Positions 7,928 through 16,339 of a stretch of 64,000 nt of DNA are shown in pieces (positions within the stretch are counted from its first letter, which is position 1; each line of letters starts with the position of its first letter). Under the pieces are notes generated by a model that worked only from the letters and a program-made list of their open reading frames with translations, did not search any database and was not told where the DNA came from. Made by a program: the position numbers and the translations under genes. Source of the DNA: Pseudobacteriovorax antillogorgiicola (GTDB taxonomy: Bacteria > Bdellovibrionota_B > Oligoflexia > Oligoflexales > Oligoflexaceae); the NCBI RefSeq assembly GCF_900177345.1, contig NZ_FWZT01000014.1:1-64000 (forward strand), read 5' to 3'.

Positions 7928-9017
7928 ACAGCTTGCCAATCTTGGCATCGCGGTAGAATTTTTCTGCTGGGAATTCTTTGATGAACCCATAACCACCATA
8001 AATCTCTAGGCCTTGAGACGCGATTTTTTCGGCAATTTCCGACACATAATACTTAGCGATCGCAGCTTCTCTGATAAACGGTTTGCCGGCATCTTTTAGT
8101 CTTGCGGCGTTGTATACGGAAAGTTTGGCTGTTTCCAGCATCACTTCCATTTGTGCCAATTGGAACTGAATCCCTTGGAAGCCTTTGAGAGGTGATCCGA
8201 ACTGTTCCCGTTCACCGGCATACTTCATTGCTCCCGCTAGAGCACCACCTGCGAGTCCAAGCATTTGCGATGCGATGCCGATACGACCTTCATTCAAGGT
8301 TTCGATCGCAATTTTATAGCCTTTACCAATTTCGCCAACGACTGCATCTTTAGGTATTTTAACATTATCAAAGATAACTTCACAGGTGGAAGAAGCGCGA
8401 ATGCCGAGCTTAACTTCCTTCTTGCCGAGGCTTAATCCAGGGTTATCCTTTTCAACAACAAACGCGGTGATGCCTTTGTAGCCTTTTTCTGGGTCTAGGT
8501 TTGCGAAGACCACAAAAATTTCAGCTTCTTTGGCGTTGGTGATAAAGATCTTTTTGCCATCGATACGGTAGTGGTCGCCTTCATCATAGGCTCTTGTTTT
8601 CAAAGCGAAGGCATCAGAGCCTGAGTTGGGTTCAGTAAGGCAGTAGCAACCGACCTTACTTGTGCAAAGCTCCTTCAGATACTTTTGTTTTTGATCCTCC
8701 GTGCCCCAGTTGAGGAAGATGTTATTCACCAAAGTATTCTGGACATCGACCATCACAGAAACGGATGGATCAACTTTAGCGAGAGCTTCAATGGCGAGAA
8801 CAGCCAGGGTAAAGCTGGTGCCCGAGCCGCCGTATTGTTCAGGGACTTCGATGCCCATAAGGCCCATTTCAAAGCACTGTTTGATGATTGCGGGGTCCAT
8901 CAGCTCGGCCTCGTCCATTTCTAGGACTTTAGGGCCGATTTGGCTTTTAGCGAATTTTTCGACTTCGTCGACGAACATCTTTTCATCGTCGGTGAGAAGT
9001 GTGACTGGTGTTACCAT
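7863..9017 (-). CDS. Acyl-CoA dehydrogenase
   Basis: A 384-residue flavoprotein that introduces the alpha-beta double bond into acyl-CoA in fatty-acid or branched-chain amino-acid degradation, passing electrons to ETF. Family signatures are CYCLTEPNSGSDAFALKT (ACAD signature 1, about residues 130-147) and QGLEIYGGYGFIKEFPAEKF near the C-terminus. The catalytic Glu sits in KLYEGTSNMQ, the position used by short- and medium-chain enzymes. A second paralogue is encoded at 22152-23312. It heads a pair with the overlapping CAP gene, but a functional link is not evident. Confidence 0.93.
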   Translation of the reverse strand: MVTPVTLLTDDEKMFVDEVEKFAKSQIGPKVLEMDEAELMDPAIIKQCFEMGLMGIEVPEQYGGSGTSFTLAVLAIEALAKVDPSVSVMVDVQNTLVNNIFLNWGTEDQKQKYLKELCTSKVGCYCLTEPNSGSDAFALKTRAYDEGDHYRIDGKKIFITNAKEAEIFVVFANLDPEKGYKGITAFVVEKDNPGLSLGKKEVKLGIRASSTCEVIFDNVKIPKDAVVGEIGKGYKIAIETLNEGRIGIASQMLGLAGGALAGAMKYAGEREQFGSPLKGFQGIQFQLAQMEVMLETAKLSVYNAARLKDAGKPFIREAAIAKYYVSEIAEKIASQGLEIYGGYGFIKEFPAEKFYRDAKIGKLYEGTSNMQLQTIFKLMEKEYS

Positions 9018-9047
9018 ATTGGCTCCCCATGTTTCTATTGATCGATT

Positions 9048-9968
9048 TTATGACACATGTCCGGTCGTTGTTTTAACCTGGCTGCTGTTTTTTTTCAGCA
9101 AAATTGGTGACGATGCCTGGCTAAGAGGCATAGCTCTCAATGCCAATTTAGATGCGGTGGATTCCAAATGCCTTATTTTTTTTAAAGAATCTTTGATTCT
9201 TCGAACTTTACCGGGATCAAATTGCGGCCGAGCCAAGCGATCGTTATGCTCCATCAATGCGCGGCATTCGTCCATAATGGATTGCGACTTGCGATTGAAG
9301 TCTCGGCTAAGGATTTTTAGCTGGGTGGCTTCCTGAATTTTTGGGTTCGCCTTGAATGCAATGCCGAAAATGAGCTTTTCGATCTCACCGAGAATAGGGT
9401 TTCTCTGGGCTTTAACAGCTCCGATACCCCACTGTTTTTGTAGTGAGTGGCCAGCGAGAAAGTTTTGCTCTTCCGTTTGTAGTTGGTCGTAGGTGAGTCT
9501 TAGCTCTTTCTCAGCTTGTCGTAATTGAAAGTTCTTCTTATGAAGGTAGCCTTCCATCTGTTTGAGGGATCGGTAGCGCTCGCTTAGAGTTTCAAGTTCA
9601 AGGTCATCGATAAGATAGGATTTGCTTTCAGTGCCGTCGCCGAGGAAACGAATTTTGAAAAGTTGAATCCACATGTACTGCCGAAGGTATGCTTCGTAGT
9701 GGTTGAGTAGCGATTGGCCTTGATTCGAAAGCTCGCTGGCCCAGTACACTAAAGCTTTGGCCTTTTTTGGCTCTTGAGGCATGCTTTCGCCGAGCCGCTT
9801 ATACCTTGTCTGGAGTCGATCGACATAGTCTTGAACTTGATGGACAATTCTATATTTTTTTGCAACCTGGCCAATAAAAGTTTGTGCTCTGACATTGATT
9901 TTCCCTTCCACGGCTTTGATATCTTGGCAAATATCTTGAAATTCAATGTCCCAAAGATCAATCTCCAT
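9048..9968 (-). CDS. Coiled-coil protein of unknown function
   Basis: A 306-residue, highly charged, helix-rich protein with no signal peptide, no membrane span and no enzyme motif I recognise. Heptad-like segments occur around residues 130-190 (RYRSLKQMEGYLHKKNFQL) and near the C-terminus. The chosen ATG has AAGGAG 7 nt upstream and overlaps the preceding ORF by 11 nt, so the pair is almost certainly translationally coupled. An in-frame upstream start exists but has no such signal. Function unknown; a structural or adaptor role is a guess from the coiled coils. Confidence 0.6.
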   Translation of the reverse strand: MEIDLWDIEFQDICQDIKAVEGKINVRAQTFIGQVAKKYRIVHQVQDYVDRLQTRYKRLGESMPQEPKKAKALVYWASELSNQGQSLLNHYEAYLRQYMWIQLFKIRFLGDGTESKSYLIDDLELETLSERYRSLKQMEGYLHKKNFQLRQAEKELRLTYDQLQTEEQNFLAGHSLQKQWGIGAVKAQRNPILGEIEKLIFGIAFKANPKIQEATQLKILSRDFNRKSQSIMDECRALMEHNDRLARPQFDPGKVRRIKDSLKKIRHLESTASKLALRAMPLSQASSPILLKKNSSQVKTTTGHVS

Positions 9969-10845
9969 CGGCAACTCCTTGCTTGGCAAGGTGGTCCCAC
10001 TGGGCGTATTTTTTAACGTAGGAATGAACATAGACACTAGCTAAGGTGAGGCGCTCCTTCGATCGATTGAGTTGGTCGATACCATAGATTTCCATGTGAC
10101 TATTCAGTTCTCGAAGGGAGGAAAACTCAGGTGGTGGCTCAGGAACCTTTCGCCTGATATTGGACCGGGCTTCTTGGAGCCAGTTTTTCATATAGTGAAT
10201 TTCCTGTTTTTTCTGGCTAATCTTTCGCTCTAAGCTTGATATTTTACGGCGCAGGGTGTCTGCACCATGAAAGGCATCCGATATCTGGCGAGTTAACGAT
10301 GCTTTGGAGTTAAAGCTTGGCCCCAAAGTTATCTGGGCGAGCTTTTTAAGAAGCTTTCTCTGGAGCTGAATATCCAAGTGAACCTTGCGAGTCTCGTCCT
10401 TCAGTTTGTTGCGATAGCTACGAATCCGAGCAAGGCGAAATACCCCTTTAAAGCGGGCTTTACCAGCGACTGCATCCTCGACCCAAGGAGCCATCTTTGC
10501 AATGTTTTGATACATATCTCGGGCGGTCATGAAGCGGCCGTTGAAGTAGTCCTCAACAGCACCAGCCTCCAGAGGGGCAAGGCTTTCAAATTGAGGAAAT
10601 CCCAGCCCTATGGCATCTGATGATATCTTTGATTCATACTCCAGCTGCTGCTTCATAGCTCGGATTTTTTGCTTCTGATTTTTAATAGCCGCAGCGCGAC
10701 GATTGAATTGCTCGCGGCTAATTTTTTTGAAGGACCGAAGCTCTTGTAGGGAGATTTCCAACGCGCTGATCTGCTGCCATATATGATCGAGTTTGCGTCC
10801 CAAGCTGCGATGCTCTTTTTTTGCCTCGCTAATTGTCATGAGCAC
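9958..10845 (-). CDS. Coiled-coil protein, partner of the downstream coiled-coil gene
   Basis: A 295-residue basic, coiled-coil-rich protein. Helical heptads dominate residues 1-70 and 130-215, including SSLERKISQKKQEIHYMKNW. No signal peptide, membrane span or catalytic motif is visible. It is the first gene of a two-gene unit whose second member starts inside its final codons. The two proteins have similar size and character, but I cannot align them convincingly as paralogues. They may form a hetero-oligomer; that is inference only. Confidence 0.6.
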   Translation of the reverse strand: MLMTISEAKKEHRSLGRKLDHIWQQISALEISLQELRSFKKISREQFNRRAAAIKNQKQKIRAMKQQLEYESKISSDAIGLGFPQFESLAPLEAGAVEDYFNGRFMTARDMYQNIAKMAPWVEDAVAGKARFKGVFRLARIRSYRNKLKDETRKVHLDIQLQRKLLKKLAQITLGPSFNSKASLTRQISDAFHGADTLRRKISSLERKISQKKQEIHYMKNWLQEARSNIRRKVPEPPPEFSSLRELNSHMEIYGIDQLNRSKERLTLASVYVHSYVKKYAQWDHLAKQGVADGD

Positions 10846-10957
10846 GACCTAAGAATAGGGTCTTCGGGATTCGATATTCTTTTCCTCGATTTTCTCATGG
10901 TAAGCTTGTACTTGTCTAGGCAAGGGCTAGGCAATTATGTATGATGCGTCGGCGGTC

Positions 10958-11006
10958 GCCAGGCCACTGCAAACGCAGCTTCCCGTGATCCAAGAAGGGC
11001 TCTGGC
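10958..11006 (+). promoter_or_regulatory. Possible structured leader of hemE
   Basis: A G+C-rich island in an otherwise A+T-rich gap. GCCAG (10958-10962) can pair with CTGGC (11002-11006), enclosing a CTGC-AAAC-GCAG hairpin (10967-10978). It contains GCCACTG, reminiscent of part of cobalamin riboswitches, but the other conserved boxes are missing. It may be a folded 5' leader; no riboswitch class can be assigned. Confidence 0.2.
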
Positions 11007-11045
11007 CGGGACGGAACCCAATGAAAAGAGGAGATCGATCAAGAT

Positions 11046-12089
11046 ATGACCACAAAACCTATGATAGAAGCGGCATTCGGACGGCCAACAAAGCGTAAGC
11101 CCATCTGGTTCTTGCGGCAGGCAGGTCGCTACCTTCCTGAGTATCGCGAGGTCCGCAAAAATGTCGAGTTTACCGAACTCTGCAAGACTCCGAAACTGGC
11201 TGCTGAGGTCACCCTGCAGCCGTTACGGCGATATGATCTGGATGCCTCCATTATCTTTTCCGATATATTGGTGCCATGCATGCCAATGGGCCAAGAGCTC
11301 ACTTTTGGCAAGGGCCATGGCCCTCAATTGAATCCTCCCATCCAGTCGGGAGCAGCACTGGCCAAGCTCAAAAAGCCAGATGCTGAAAAAGACCTAGGCT
11401 ATGTAGGCGAGGCCTTGCAGCTGGTGAAGGATCAGCTTCAGGATCACCAGACGATGATCGGCTTTGCAGGGGCGCCTTTCACAGTAGCGAGCTACATGAT
11501 CGAGGGTGCTGGCTCGAAAACATACACCGAGTTGAAAAGATTGAGGTACCAAGAGCCGGAGGCGTTCAAAGGGCTTTTAGACCTGCTTGTAGAGACTACT
11601 ATTGATTACTTGATCATGCAGGTCAATGCTGGTGCCGATTGCCTGATGTTGTTTGATACATGGGCCAATCAAATGACGGCCGTTGATTACAAAGACTTGG
11701 TCTTTCCCGCTGTTAATAAGGTGATTCGAGAGGTCAAAGACCGTTGCGATGTGCCTCTGATCTACTATCCGGGGCAGGGCACAGATCTATACTTCGAGCT
11801 GCAGGGATATGCTGGAGACGTGATTGCTGTGGACTGGCGGACGAGACTGTCTCGGGCTATTAGTTTTCTTGATAATGTGGGCCTTGATGTGAGCGTTCAA
11901 GGGAATCTCGATCCTCAGGTGCTCATCGCATCGGAAGATGTTGTTAGGGAACACACGCGACAAGTCTTGCAAGAGGCTGGTAAAGCTCGCGGACACATAT
12001 TTAATGTTGGGCATGGACTTCAGCCCCACTTAAACCCCGAAGCGGTCAATTGGGTGATCGACGAGGTTCGAAAGTCCGAGAAGTCCTAA
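11046..12089 (+). CDS. hemE: Uroporphyrinogen decarboxylase HemE
   Basis: A 347-residue cytoplasmic enzyme removing four carboxyl groups from uroporphyrinogen III to give coproporphyrinogen III in haem synthesis. Signature 1 is WFLRQAGRYLPEYREVR (about residues 22-38), with the substrate-binding Arg. Signature 2 is GFAGAPFTVASYMIEG (about 139-154). The catalytic Asp lies in IFSDILVPC. Length is standard. It is followed after 12 bp by a YciO-like gene and then lipB, a loosely spaced group of metabolic genes likely sharing transcription. Confidence 0.97.
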   Translation: MTTKPMIEAAFGRPTKRKPIWFLRQAGRYLPEYREVRKNVEFTELCKTPKLAAEVTLQPLRRYDLDASIIFSDILVPCMPMGQELTFGKGHGPQLNPPIQSGAALAKLKKPDAEKDLGYVGEALQLVKDQLQDHQTMIGFAGAPFTVASYMIEGAGSKTYTELKRLRYQEPEAFKGLLDLLVETTIDYLIMQVNAGADCLMLFDTWANQMTAVDYKDLVFPAVNKVIREVKDRCDVPLIYYPGQGTDLYFELQGYAGDVIAVDWRTRLSRAISFLDNVGLDVSVQGNLDPQVLIASEDVVREHTRQVLQEAGKARGHIFNVGHGLQPHLNPEAVNWVIDEVRKSEKS

Positions 12090-12101
12090 GTAGAGAACAC
12101 A

Positions 12102-12746
12102 ATGAGCGAACATTTATACACCTATGATGACCCTCCTTCACAACGAGATTTGGACAAAGCTTGTGCGGTCTTGGAGAAGGGTGGGGTCATCGGGGCTCCC
12201 ATGGGGCCTAACTGGTCATTTTGCTGTGATGCAGCGAACCGCAAAGCCTTGGATCGTATCCGAAGGCTGAAGCCATCCCACCCCAAAGACCGACCTTTTG
12301 CGTTAGTTTGTAGCGATATGGCTATGGCATCCACGGTCGGCAATATCGATCATCAGCTTTATCGCTATCTAAAAAAGGCTTGGCCAGGCCCGTTCACGGT
12401 CATTGTCAAACGCAACCGCTCTTTACCCCGGCAGATCAAGGACAAGCGGCAGGTGGTAGGGATACGAATACCTAAATGTGACATGATATTGGCCCTTGTA
12501 AGTCAGTTTGGAAGGCCGCTGGCTTCCAGCTCAATCCCCGACCAAGCGGATGGCGCGAAGCTCGGGATGGGGTATCAGATTTTCGATACTTACGGTCACG
12601 GGCTTGACTTATTGCTGGATCTAGGCGAGGAGTTGCCTTGTTTGGAATCGACAGTTATCGATTTTAGCGAGGGCTTTCCGGTGCTAGTCCGGGAAGGCGA
12701 GGGAGACCCATCGTTGTTTGGTGAACTTGCTGAGCCAGAAGACTAG
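12102..12746 (+). CDS. YciO-like Sua5/YrdC family protein
   Basis: A 214-residue member of the Sua5/YrdC/YciO superfamily, which bind ATP and make threonylcarbamoyl-AMP for tRNA t6A. The family features HPKDRPFALVCSD, WPGPFTVIVKRN and VVGIRIPKCDM are present. The overall layout, including FPVLVREGEGD at the C-terminus, resembles E. coli YciO more than TsaC. YciO proteins show weaker activity and their role is less clear. TsaD, a later step of the t6A pathway, is encoded at 35686 in this window. Confidence 0.8.
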   Translation: MSEHLYTYDDPPSQRDLDKACAVLEKGGVIGAPMGPNWSFCCDAANRKALDRIRRLKPSHPKDRPFALVCSDMAMASTVGNIDHQLYRYLKKAWPGPFTVIVKRNRSLPRQIKDKRQVVGIRIPKCDMILALVSQFGRPLASSSIPDQADGAKLGMGYQIFDTYGHGLDLLLDLGEELPCLESTVIDFSEGFPVLVREGEGDPSLFGELAEPED

Positions 12747-12824
12747 AGCCCAGTTTGAGCGATTATTTCGAGAATAGCGCGGAGACTTTGTTTTCGAGAG
12801 TCTCTCAATTAAGGCAATGACCTG

Positions 12825-13481
12825 ATGACACATAAAATTGTCCATGAAGACTTTCCGTCTATTGACTACCTGCGGGCGCTGGAACGTCAGCACGAGCTTC
12901 ATCAAATGGTGCTTGCGCAAGATATTGATGCAGCTTTCATGACCCTTCAGCATCCCCCGGTGCTGACTCTTGGCAAGCATGCAAGCTCTGAGAATTTTCT
13001 AAGAGATCGCCAGGCCATTGCCAAAGAGGGTGTGGCAATTGTAGAGACGGATCGCGGCGGTGAAGTCACAGCTCACATGCCGGGGCAGTTGGTTGTCTAT
13101 CCCATCGTTCCATTGAAAGCATTTGGATTGGGGCCCAGGGCATTGGTTGATGATGTGCTCCTAGGATCTGTGATCAGGACTCTGAGAGCTTATGGAATTG
13201 AAGGTCGTCTTGATTGTGACAACCCAGGGGTTTGGGTAGAGGATCGGAAAATCTGTGCCGTTGGCGTTAGGATTAGCCGACGAGTTTCTACCCATGGAAT
13301 CGCATTAAATGTTGATAATGACATGTCACTGTTCGATTGGATCATTCCCTGTGGAATTTCTAATAAAGGAGTCACATCCATGAGCTTGGAAAAGAAGCAA
13401 GCTGTGTCTCTTAACGAGGTCCAACAGGACTTATTGTCAAACATCTACGAAAGTCTTGGTATAACAACCTCTGAGGCTTGA
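12825..13481 (+). CDS. lipB: Octanoyltransferase LipB
   Basis: A 218-residue enzyme moving the octanoyl group from acyl carrier protein to lipoyl domains of 2-oxoacid dehydrogenases and GcvH. The family motifs are RGGEVTAHMPGQLVVYP (about residues 76-92), RKICAVGVRISRRVSTHG with the catalytic Lys, and IIPCGISNKGVTSM with the catalytic Cys. Length is normal. The gap before it holds a short GAGACT/AGTCTC hairpin (about 12779-12803) but no clear promoter. Confidence 0.95.
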   Translation: MTHKIVHEDFPSIDYLRALERQHELHQMVLAQDIDAAFMTLQHPPVLTLGKHASSENFLRDRQAIAKEGVAIVETDRGGEVTAHMPGQLVVYPIVPLKAFGLGPRALVDDVLLGSVIRTLRAYGIEGRLDCDNPGVWVEDRKICAVGVRISRRVSTHGIALNVDNDMSLFDWIIPCGISNKGVTSMSLEKKQAVSLNEVQQDLLSNIYESLGITTSEA

Positions 13482-13541
13482 AATGCTCAGATGAACTTCG
13501 TATGATCATCCTGTTATCTTATCTGACTCTGGAGGAGCTAT

Positions 13542-13838
13542 ATGGACGTTGTTGAGTCCACAGATTTTCGTTCACCTACACCTGGTCCTGCTGAAACTGG
13601 GGAACCACAAAACGGCCAACTTCTGAGTTGTTGTAAGCACACTATTGATATGCATGCTGCATACAATTCAATGATGGTATGCTCTGATTGTAAGCAAATT
13701 ATAAAATGTTTTGATGATGAGAAGGCTTTTAAAAATTATCAACGGTTCTGTGCGTCACGTCATAGAAAGATTCTAGCCACAGAGCATAGCGATCGATTTG
13801 TTGTAGTATTCAGCTCCTACGACACGTACTCTACCTAA
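13542..13838 (+). CDS. Small Cys/His protein, possible zinc ribbon
   Basis: A 98-residue protein with a strong ribosome binding site (GGAGGAG) before the ATG, so probably genuine. The central part has CCKH followed by CSDC about 14 residues later (residues 30-50) and two more Cys downstream. That pattern could bind one zinc ion. The N-terminal 25 residues are Pro/Gly-rich and likely disordered. The coding sequence is more A+T-rich than neighbouring lipB. I do not recognise a family; role unknown. Confidence 0.55.
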   Translation: MDVVESTDFRSPTPGPAETGEPQNGQLLSCCKHTIDMHAAYNSMMVCSDCKQIIKCFDDEKAFKNYQRFCASRHRKILATEHSDRFVVVFSSYDTYST

Positions 13839-13853
13839 TCAGCATGCATCGAC

Positions 13854-13903
13854 GCCTCGTGGCTCATATAGGATAAAATCACTGTGATCCTGAGCTATGA
13901 GGC
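13854..13903. terminator. Long imperfect hairpin between convergent genes
   Basis: The arms GCCTC..GCTCA..AGGAT and ATCCT..GAGC..GAGGC pair as about 15 bp interrupted by small internal loops, between a rightward and a leftward gene end. Neither side carries a clean U-tract. Confidence 0.4.
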
Positions 13904-13912
13904 TGTTCCCTT

Positions 13913-15196
13913 CTAAAGCTTGTTATCAATATCATTTTTCGATTTGATCCGTTTCCAACCTCGCAGGTAAGTATAGGCGACTTGCAATTGGCGATCGTTG
14001 CGGAAGATGTAAGGCCACTGGCTGAATTCTGACTGAATACCGCTATCGCGAGCCATATCGCTCAAGTCTTCGCCCTTGATATGCCCCTTAAGGTCGGATT
14101 CTTTTTTCATACGTGGCTTTTGATCGACTGCTGCTGAAACATAAACATCAGGTGCGATGCCCTTAGCCTGGATGGATCGATCCTTGGGCGTGAAGTAACG
14201 GGCTACCGTAATCTTCAGGCCAGAGCTATCAGGCAGTGACACAAGGGTTTGAACAGAGCCCTTGCCAAATGATGTTGTTCCCATGACGAGAGATCTTTCA
14301 TGGTCTTGCAAAGCACCTGCCACGATTTCCGAAGCACTGGCGCTTCCGCCATTAATGAGCGTCACGATAGGGAAGCTGCTAAAGGTCCCTCGCTTGTGGG
14401 CAAATTCCCGCTCAATATCCTTCTTGGTGCGGCCTACGGTAGAAACGATCAATCCACTTTCGACGAACATGTCTGTAATCCGCACAGCTTGGTCCAACAA
14501 GCCCCCAGGATTATCCCTAAGATCAAGGACGATACCTTTGATTTTATCTTTGTTTTTTGTCAGTGTGCCCTGCATTTCATCGGCCGTGTTGTCTTGAAAA
14601 CTTGCGATGCGGGTATAAAGTATACCTTGGCCCAAAAACTCAGATCTGACTGACTTAACTTTGATAATTTCACGGATGATCGTGAACTCCAGGGGCTCCT
14701 TTTGCTTTTCTCGCTTGATGGTCAGATTTATTTTTGTGTCGGGCTTGCCGCGCATCATCTCAGTGGCTTGGGAACCTTTCATATCTTCTACTTTTACGCC
14801 ATCAATGGCGATGATCTCGTCTCCTGACTTGATCCCTGCCTTGTGCGCTGGAGTATCCTCGATCGGCCGAACAATGATGAGCCTTTTGTTTTCAGTGGAC
14901 ACAATGATCCCAATTCCACCAAATTTCCCTTGGGTGTCGATCGTCAGCTGCTTGAAGGCCCGGCGCGGCATCACTACCGTGTGAGGGTCTAGCTGTGTCA
15001 CGACTCCTTTCATCGCCTCATAGACCATATCTTCATAGACGACTTTATTGGGGTCTACATAAAGATTTTCTAGGTAGAATAGACCTTTTGCTAGGGTCTC
15101 TATAGACTTATAGCGATTCCCTGAAGGGTTTTTTTCCGCGGCAGAAACGCTCAACGCAAGGCCGAGAGTTACTGCGAGGCTCAAATTCTTAAACAT
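13913..15196 (-). CDS. S41 family carboxy-terminal processing protease
   Basis: A 427-residue periplasmic serine protease of the CtpA type. An N-terminal signal peptide (NLSLAVTLGLALSVSAAE) leads to a PDZ domain (about residues 90-175, with GGIGIIVSTE and AGIKSGDEIIAIDG). The S41 catalytic core follows, with the nucleophile Ser in INGGSASASEIVAG and the general-base Lys in TTSFGKGSVQT. Length fits CtpA rather than the longer Prc. Such enzymes trim cell-envelope proteins and cell-wall hydrolases. It follows the TPR lipoprotein gene on the same strand, across a gap filled by an inverted repeat. Confidence 0.93.
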   Translation of the reverse strand: MFKNLSLAVTLGLALSVSAAEKNPSGNRYKSIETLAKGLFYLENLYVDPNKVVYEDMVYEAMKGVVTQLDPHTVVMPRRAFKQLTIDTQGKFGGIGIIVSTENKRLIIVRPIEDTPAHKAGIKSGDEIIAIDGVKVEDMKGSQATEMMRGKPDTKINLTIKREKQKEPLEFTIIREIIKVKSVRSEFLGQGILYTRIASFQDNTADEMQGTLTKNKDKIKGIVLDLRDNPGGLLDQAVRITDMFVESGLIVSTVGRTKKDIEREFAHKRGTFSSFPIVTLINGGSASASEIVAGALQDHERSLVMGTTSFGKGSVQTLVSLPDSSGLKITVARYFTPKDRSIQAKGIAPDVYVSAAVDQKPRMKKESDLKGHIKGEDLSDMARDSGIQSEFSQWPYIFRNDRQLQVAYTYLRGWKRIKSKNDIDNKL

Positions 15197-15238
15197 AAGT
15201 TACTTCGCCAAAAAATGATGTCATCACGATATTGCTAT

Positions 15239-15350
15239 TGGGAGCAAAACCTATAAGACAAGGCTTGCTCAAAAAACTGTGGGAAGATTGTACAAATCGT
15301 CTAGAGACGATTTTTTTGAGCGTAACGAAGTGTGATAGGTTTTGCTCCCA
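15239..15350. repeat. 112-bp inverted-repeat element
   Basis: Perfect 16-bp outer arms (15239-15254 and 15335-15350), starting TGGGAGCAAAACC on the left, enclose further imperfect pairing around GCTCAAAAAA. A central 8-bp hairpin, AAATCGTC-TAGA-GACGATTT, lies at 15294-15313. It almost fills the gap between two leftward genes. It looks like a palindromic repeat unit or a double terminator rather than a promoter region. Confidence 0.6.
15294..15317 (+). terminator. Rightward terminator hairpin inside the inverted repeat
   Basis: An 8-bp stem with a TAGA loop followed on the plus strand by seven T residues. Both flanking genes read leftward, so in this orientation it would stop antisense transcription. 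On the minus strand only a three-T tract follows the stem, so it may also act weakly there. Confidence 0.5.
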
Positions 15351-15367
15351 TAGATAATTATATACAT

Positions 15368-16246
15368 CTAAAACGATTTTGGGGATGATTTTTGCTTGCC
15401 ATTATTTTCAGCGCGGTTTTTCCGCGCACGAGCATTGGCCATGTCACGCTTGGCCCGGCTGCGGGCGATCTTCTTTACCATAGTGATCAGTTTTTCAGCT
15501 TTTTGACGACCATCGTCTGGGATTTCTTTCTTATTAAGGTATCGGCGGAGAATGATGTATGCTGACTTGTGTTTTCCAGATGCAACAAAGCCCATGGCAA
15601 GGGCATTCACCGGATCGAAACATTTGGGGCATGCAGACTTAGCTTTACTAAATGTTTTCTGTGCGTCTACCGGGCGTTTGGTGCGTTCGTAGAGCTGGCC
15701 GAGTCTCATCAGTGATAAATAGTAATTGGGGTTCTCGCTCAGCGCTACTATGTAGTACTTTTCCGCCATGCGATTGTTTTGGTTTCGCTCTGCAGCCAGG
15801 GCGATATTGTGGAATATCCGCTCAGGATGTTGATAGTTCTGAGAAACTGGATCATCTTTGACTTTTTTCAAAACTTGAATCGCCTTGGCAAAGCGACCGG
15901 CTTCTATATAGGCAGAGCTAAGATTTAAGGCTACGGATGTTCGGGGGTGCACTGTATACGCCCGGCGAAAATATTTGATGGCTTGGTTGGGGTTTTCCAG
16001 TGCTAACTGTGTGAGTCCCATAAGGTTAAGGAAGTCTGGGTCTTTGGGGTGAAGTGTCAGCAAGCGCCGAAGTTCCTTGAGAGCCATGTTGGGAACTCCT
16101 TTGTTGAGAAAGTTTACAATCAAACTCTTTTGTGAGGCTAAGATCGCTTGCTCTTTCGACTGCTCTTCCTGGTTTTTGTGGATGGTTTGACAGCCAAAAA
16201 GAGGTATAATAAAAGTAAATATGACGCATAGAAGACGATGTTTCAT
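15368..16246 (-). CDS. TPR-repeat lipoprotein, PilF/PilW-like
   Basis: A 292-residue protein with a lipoprotein signal peptide (FIIPLFGC lipobox, Cys about residue 19). About five tetratricopeptide repeats span residues 45-235, for example DPDFLNLMGLTQLALENPNQ. The Lys/Arg/Asn-rich C-terminal tail (about 255-292) is probably disordered. The organisation resembles type IV pilus assembly lipoprotein PilF/PilW, but no pilus genes are adjacent, so a general envelope scaffold role is equally possible. The gene is divergent from the RodZ-like gene. Confidence 0.7.
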   Translation of the reverse strand: MKHRLLCVIFTFIIPLFGCQTIHKNQEEQSKEQAILASQKSLIVNFLNKGVPNMALKELRRLLTLHPKDPDFLNLMGLTQLALENPNQAIKYFRRAYTVHPRTSVALNLSSAYIEAGRFAKAIQVLKKVKDDPVSQNYQHPERIFHNIALAAERNQNNRMAEKYYIVALSENPNYYLSLMRLGQLYERTKRPVDAQKTFSKAKSACPKCFDPVNALAMGFVASGKHKSAYIILRRYLNKKEIPDDGRQKAEKLITMVKKIARSRAKRDMANARARKNRAENNGKQKSSPKSF

Positions 16247-16339
16247 GTGGTTTCCTCGCTTGGAATGCTGAGTAGACTTATTAATAGTTTAATACTCTTC
16301 AGGTTCTGAGGAAAGGTAACCCCAAAGAGAGGTAAGAAT

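Noticed and set aside
10958-11030. Considered as a cobalamin riboswitch upstream of hemE
   Set aside because: Only GCCACTG and a loose GGGACGGAACCC resemblance are present; the other conserved boxes are missing.
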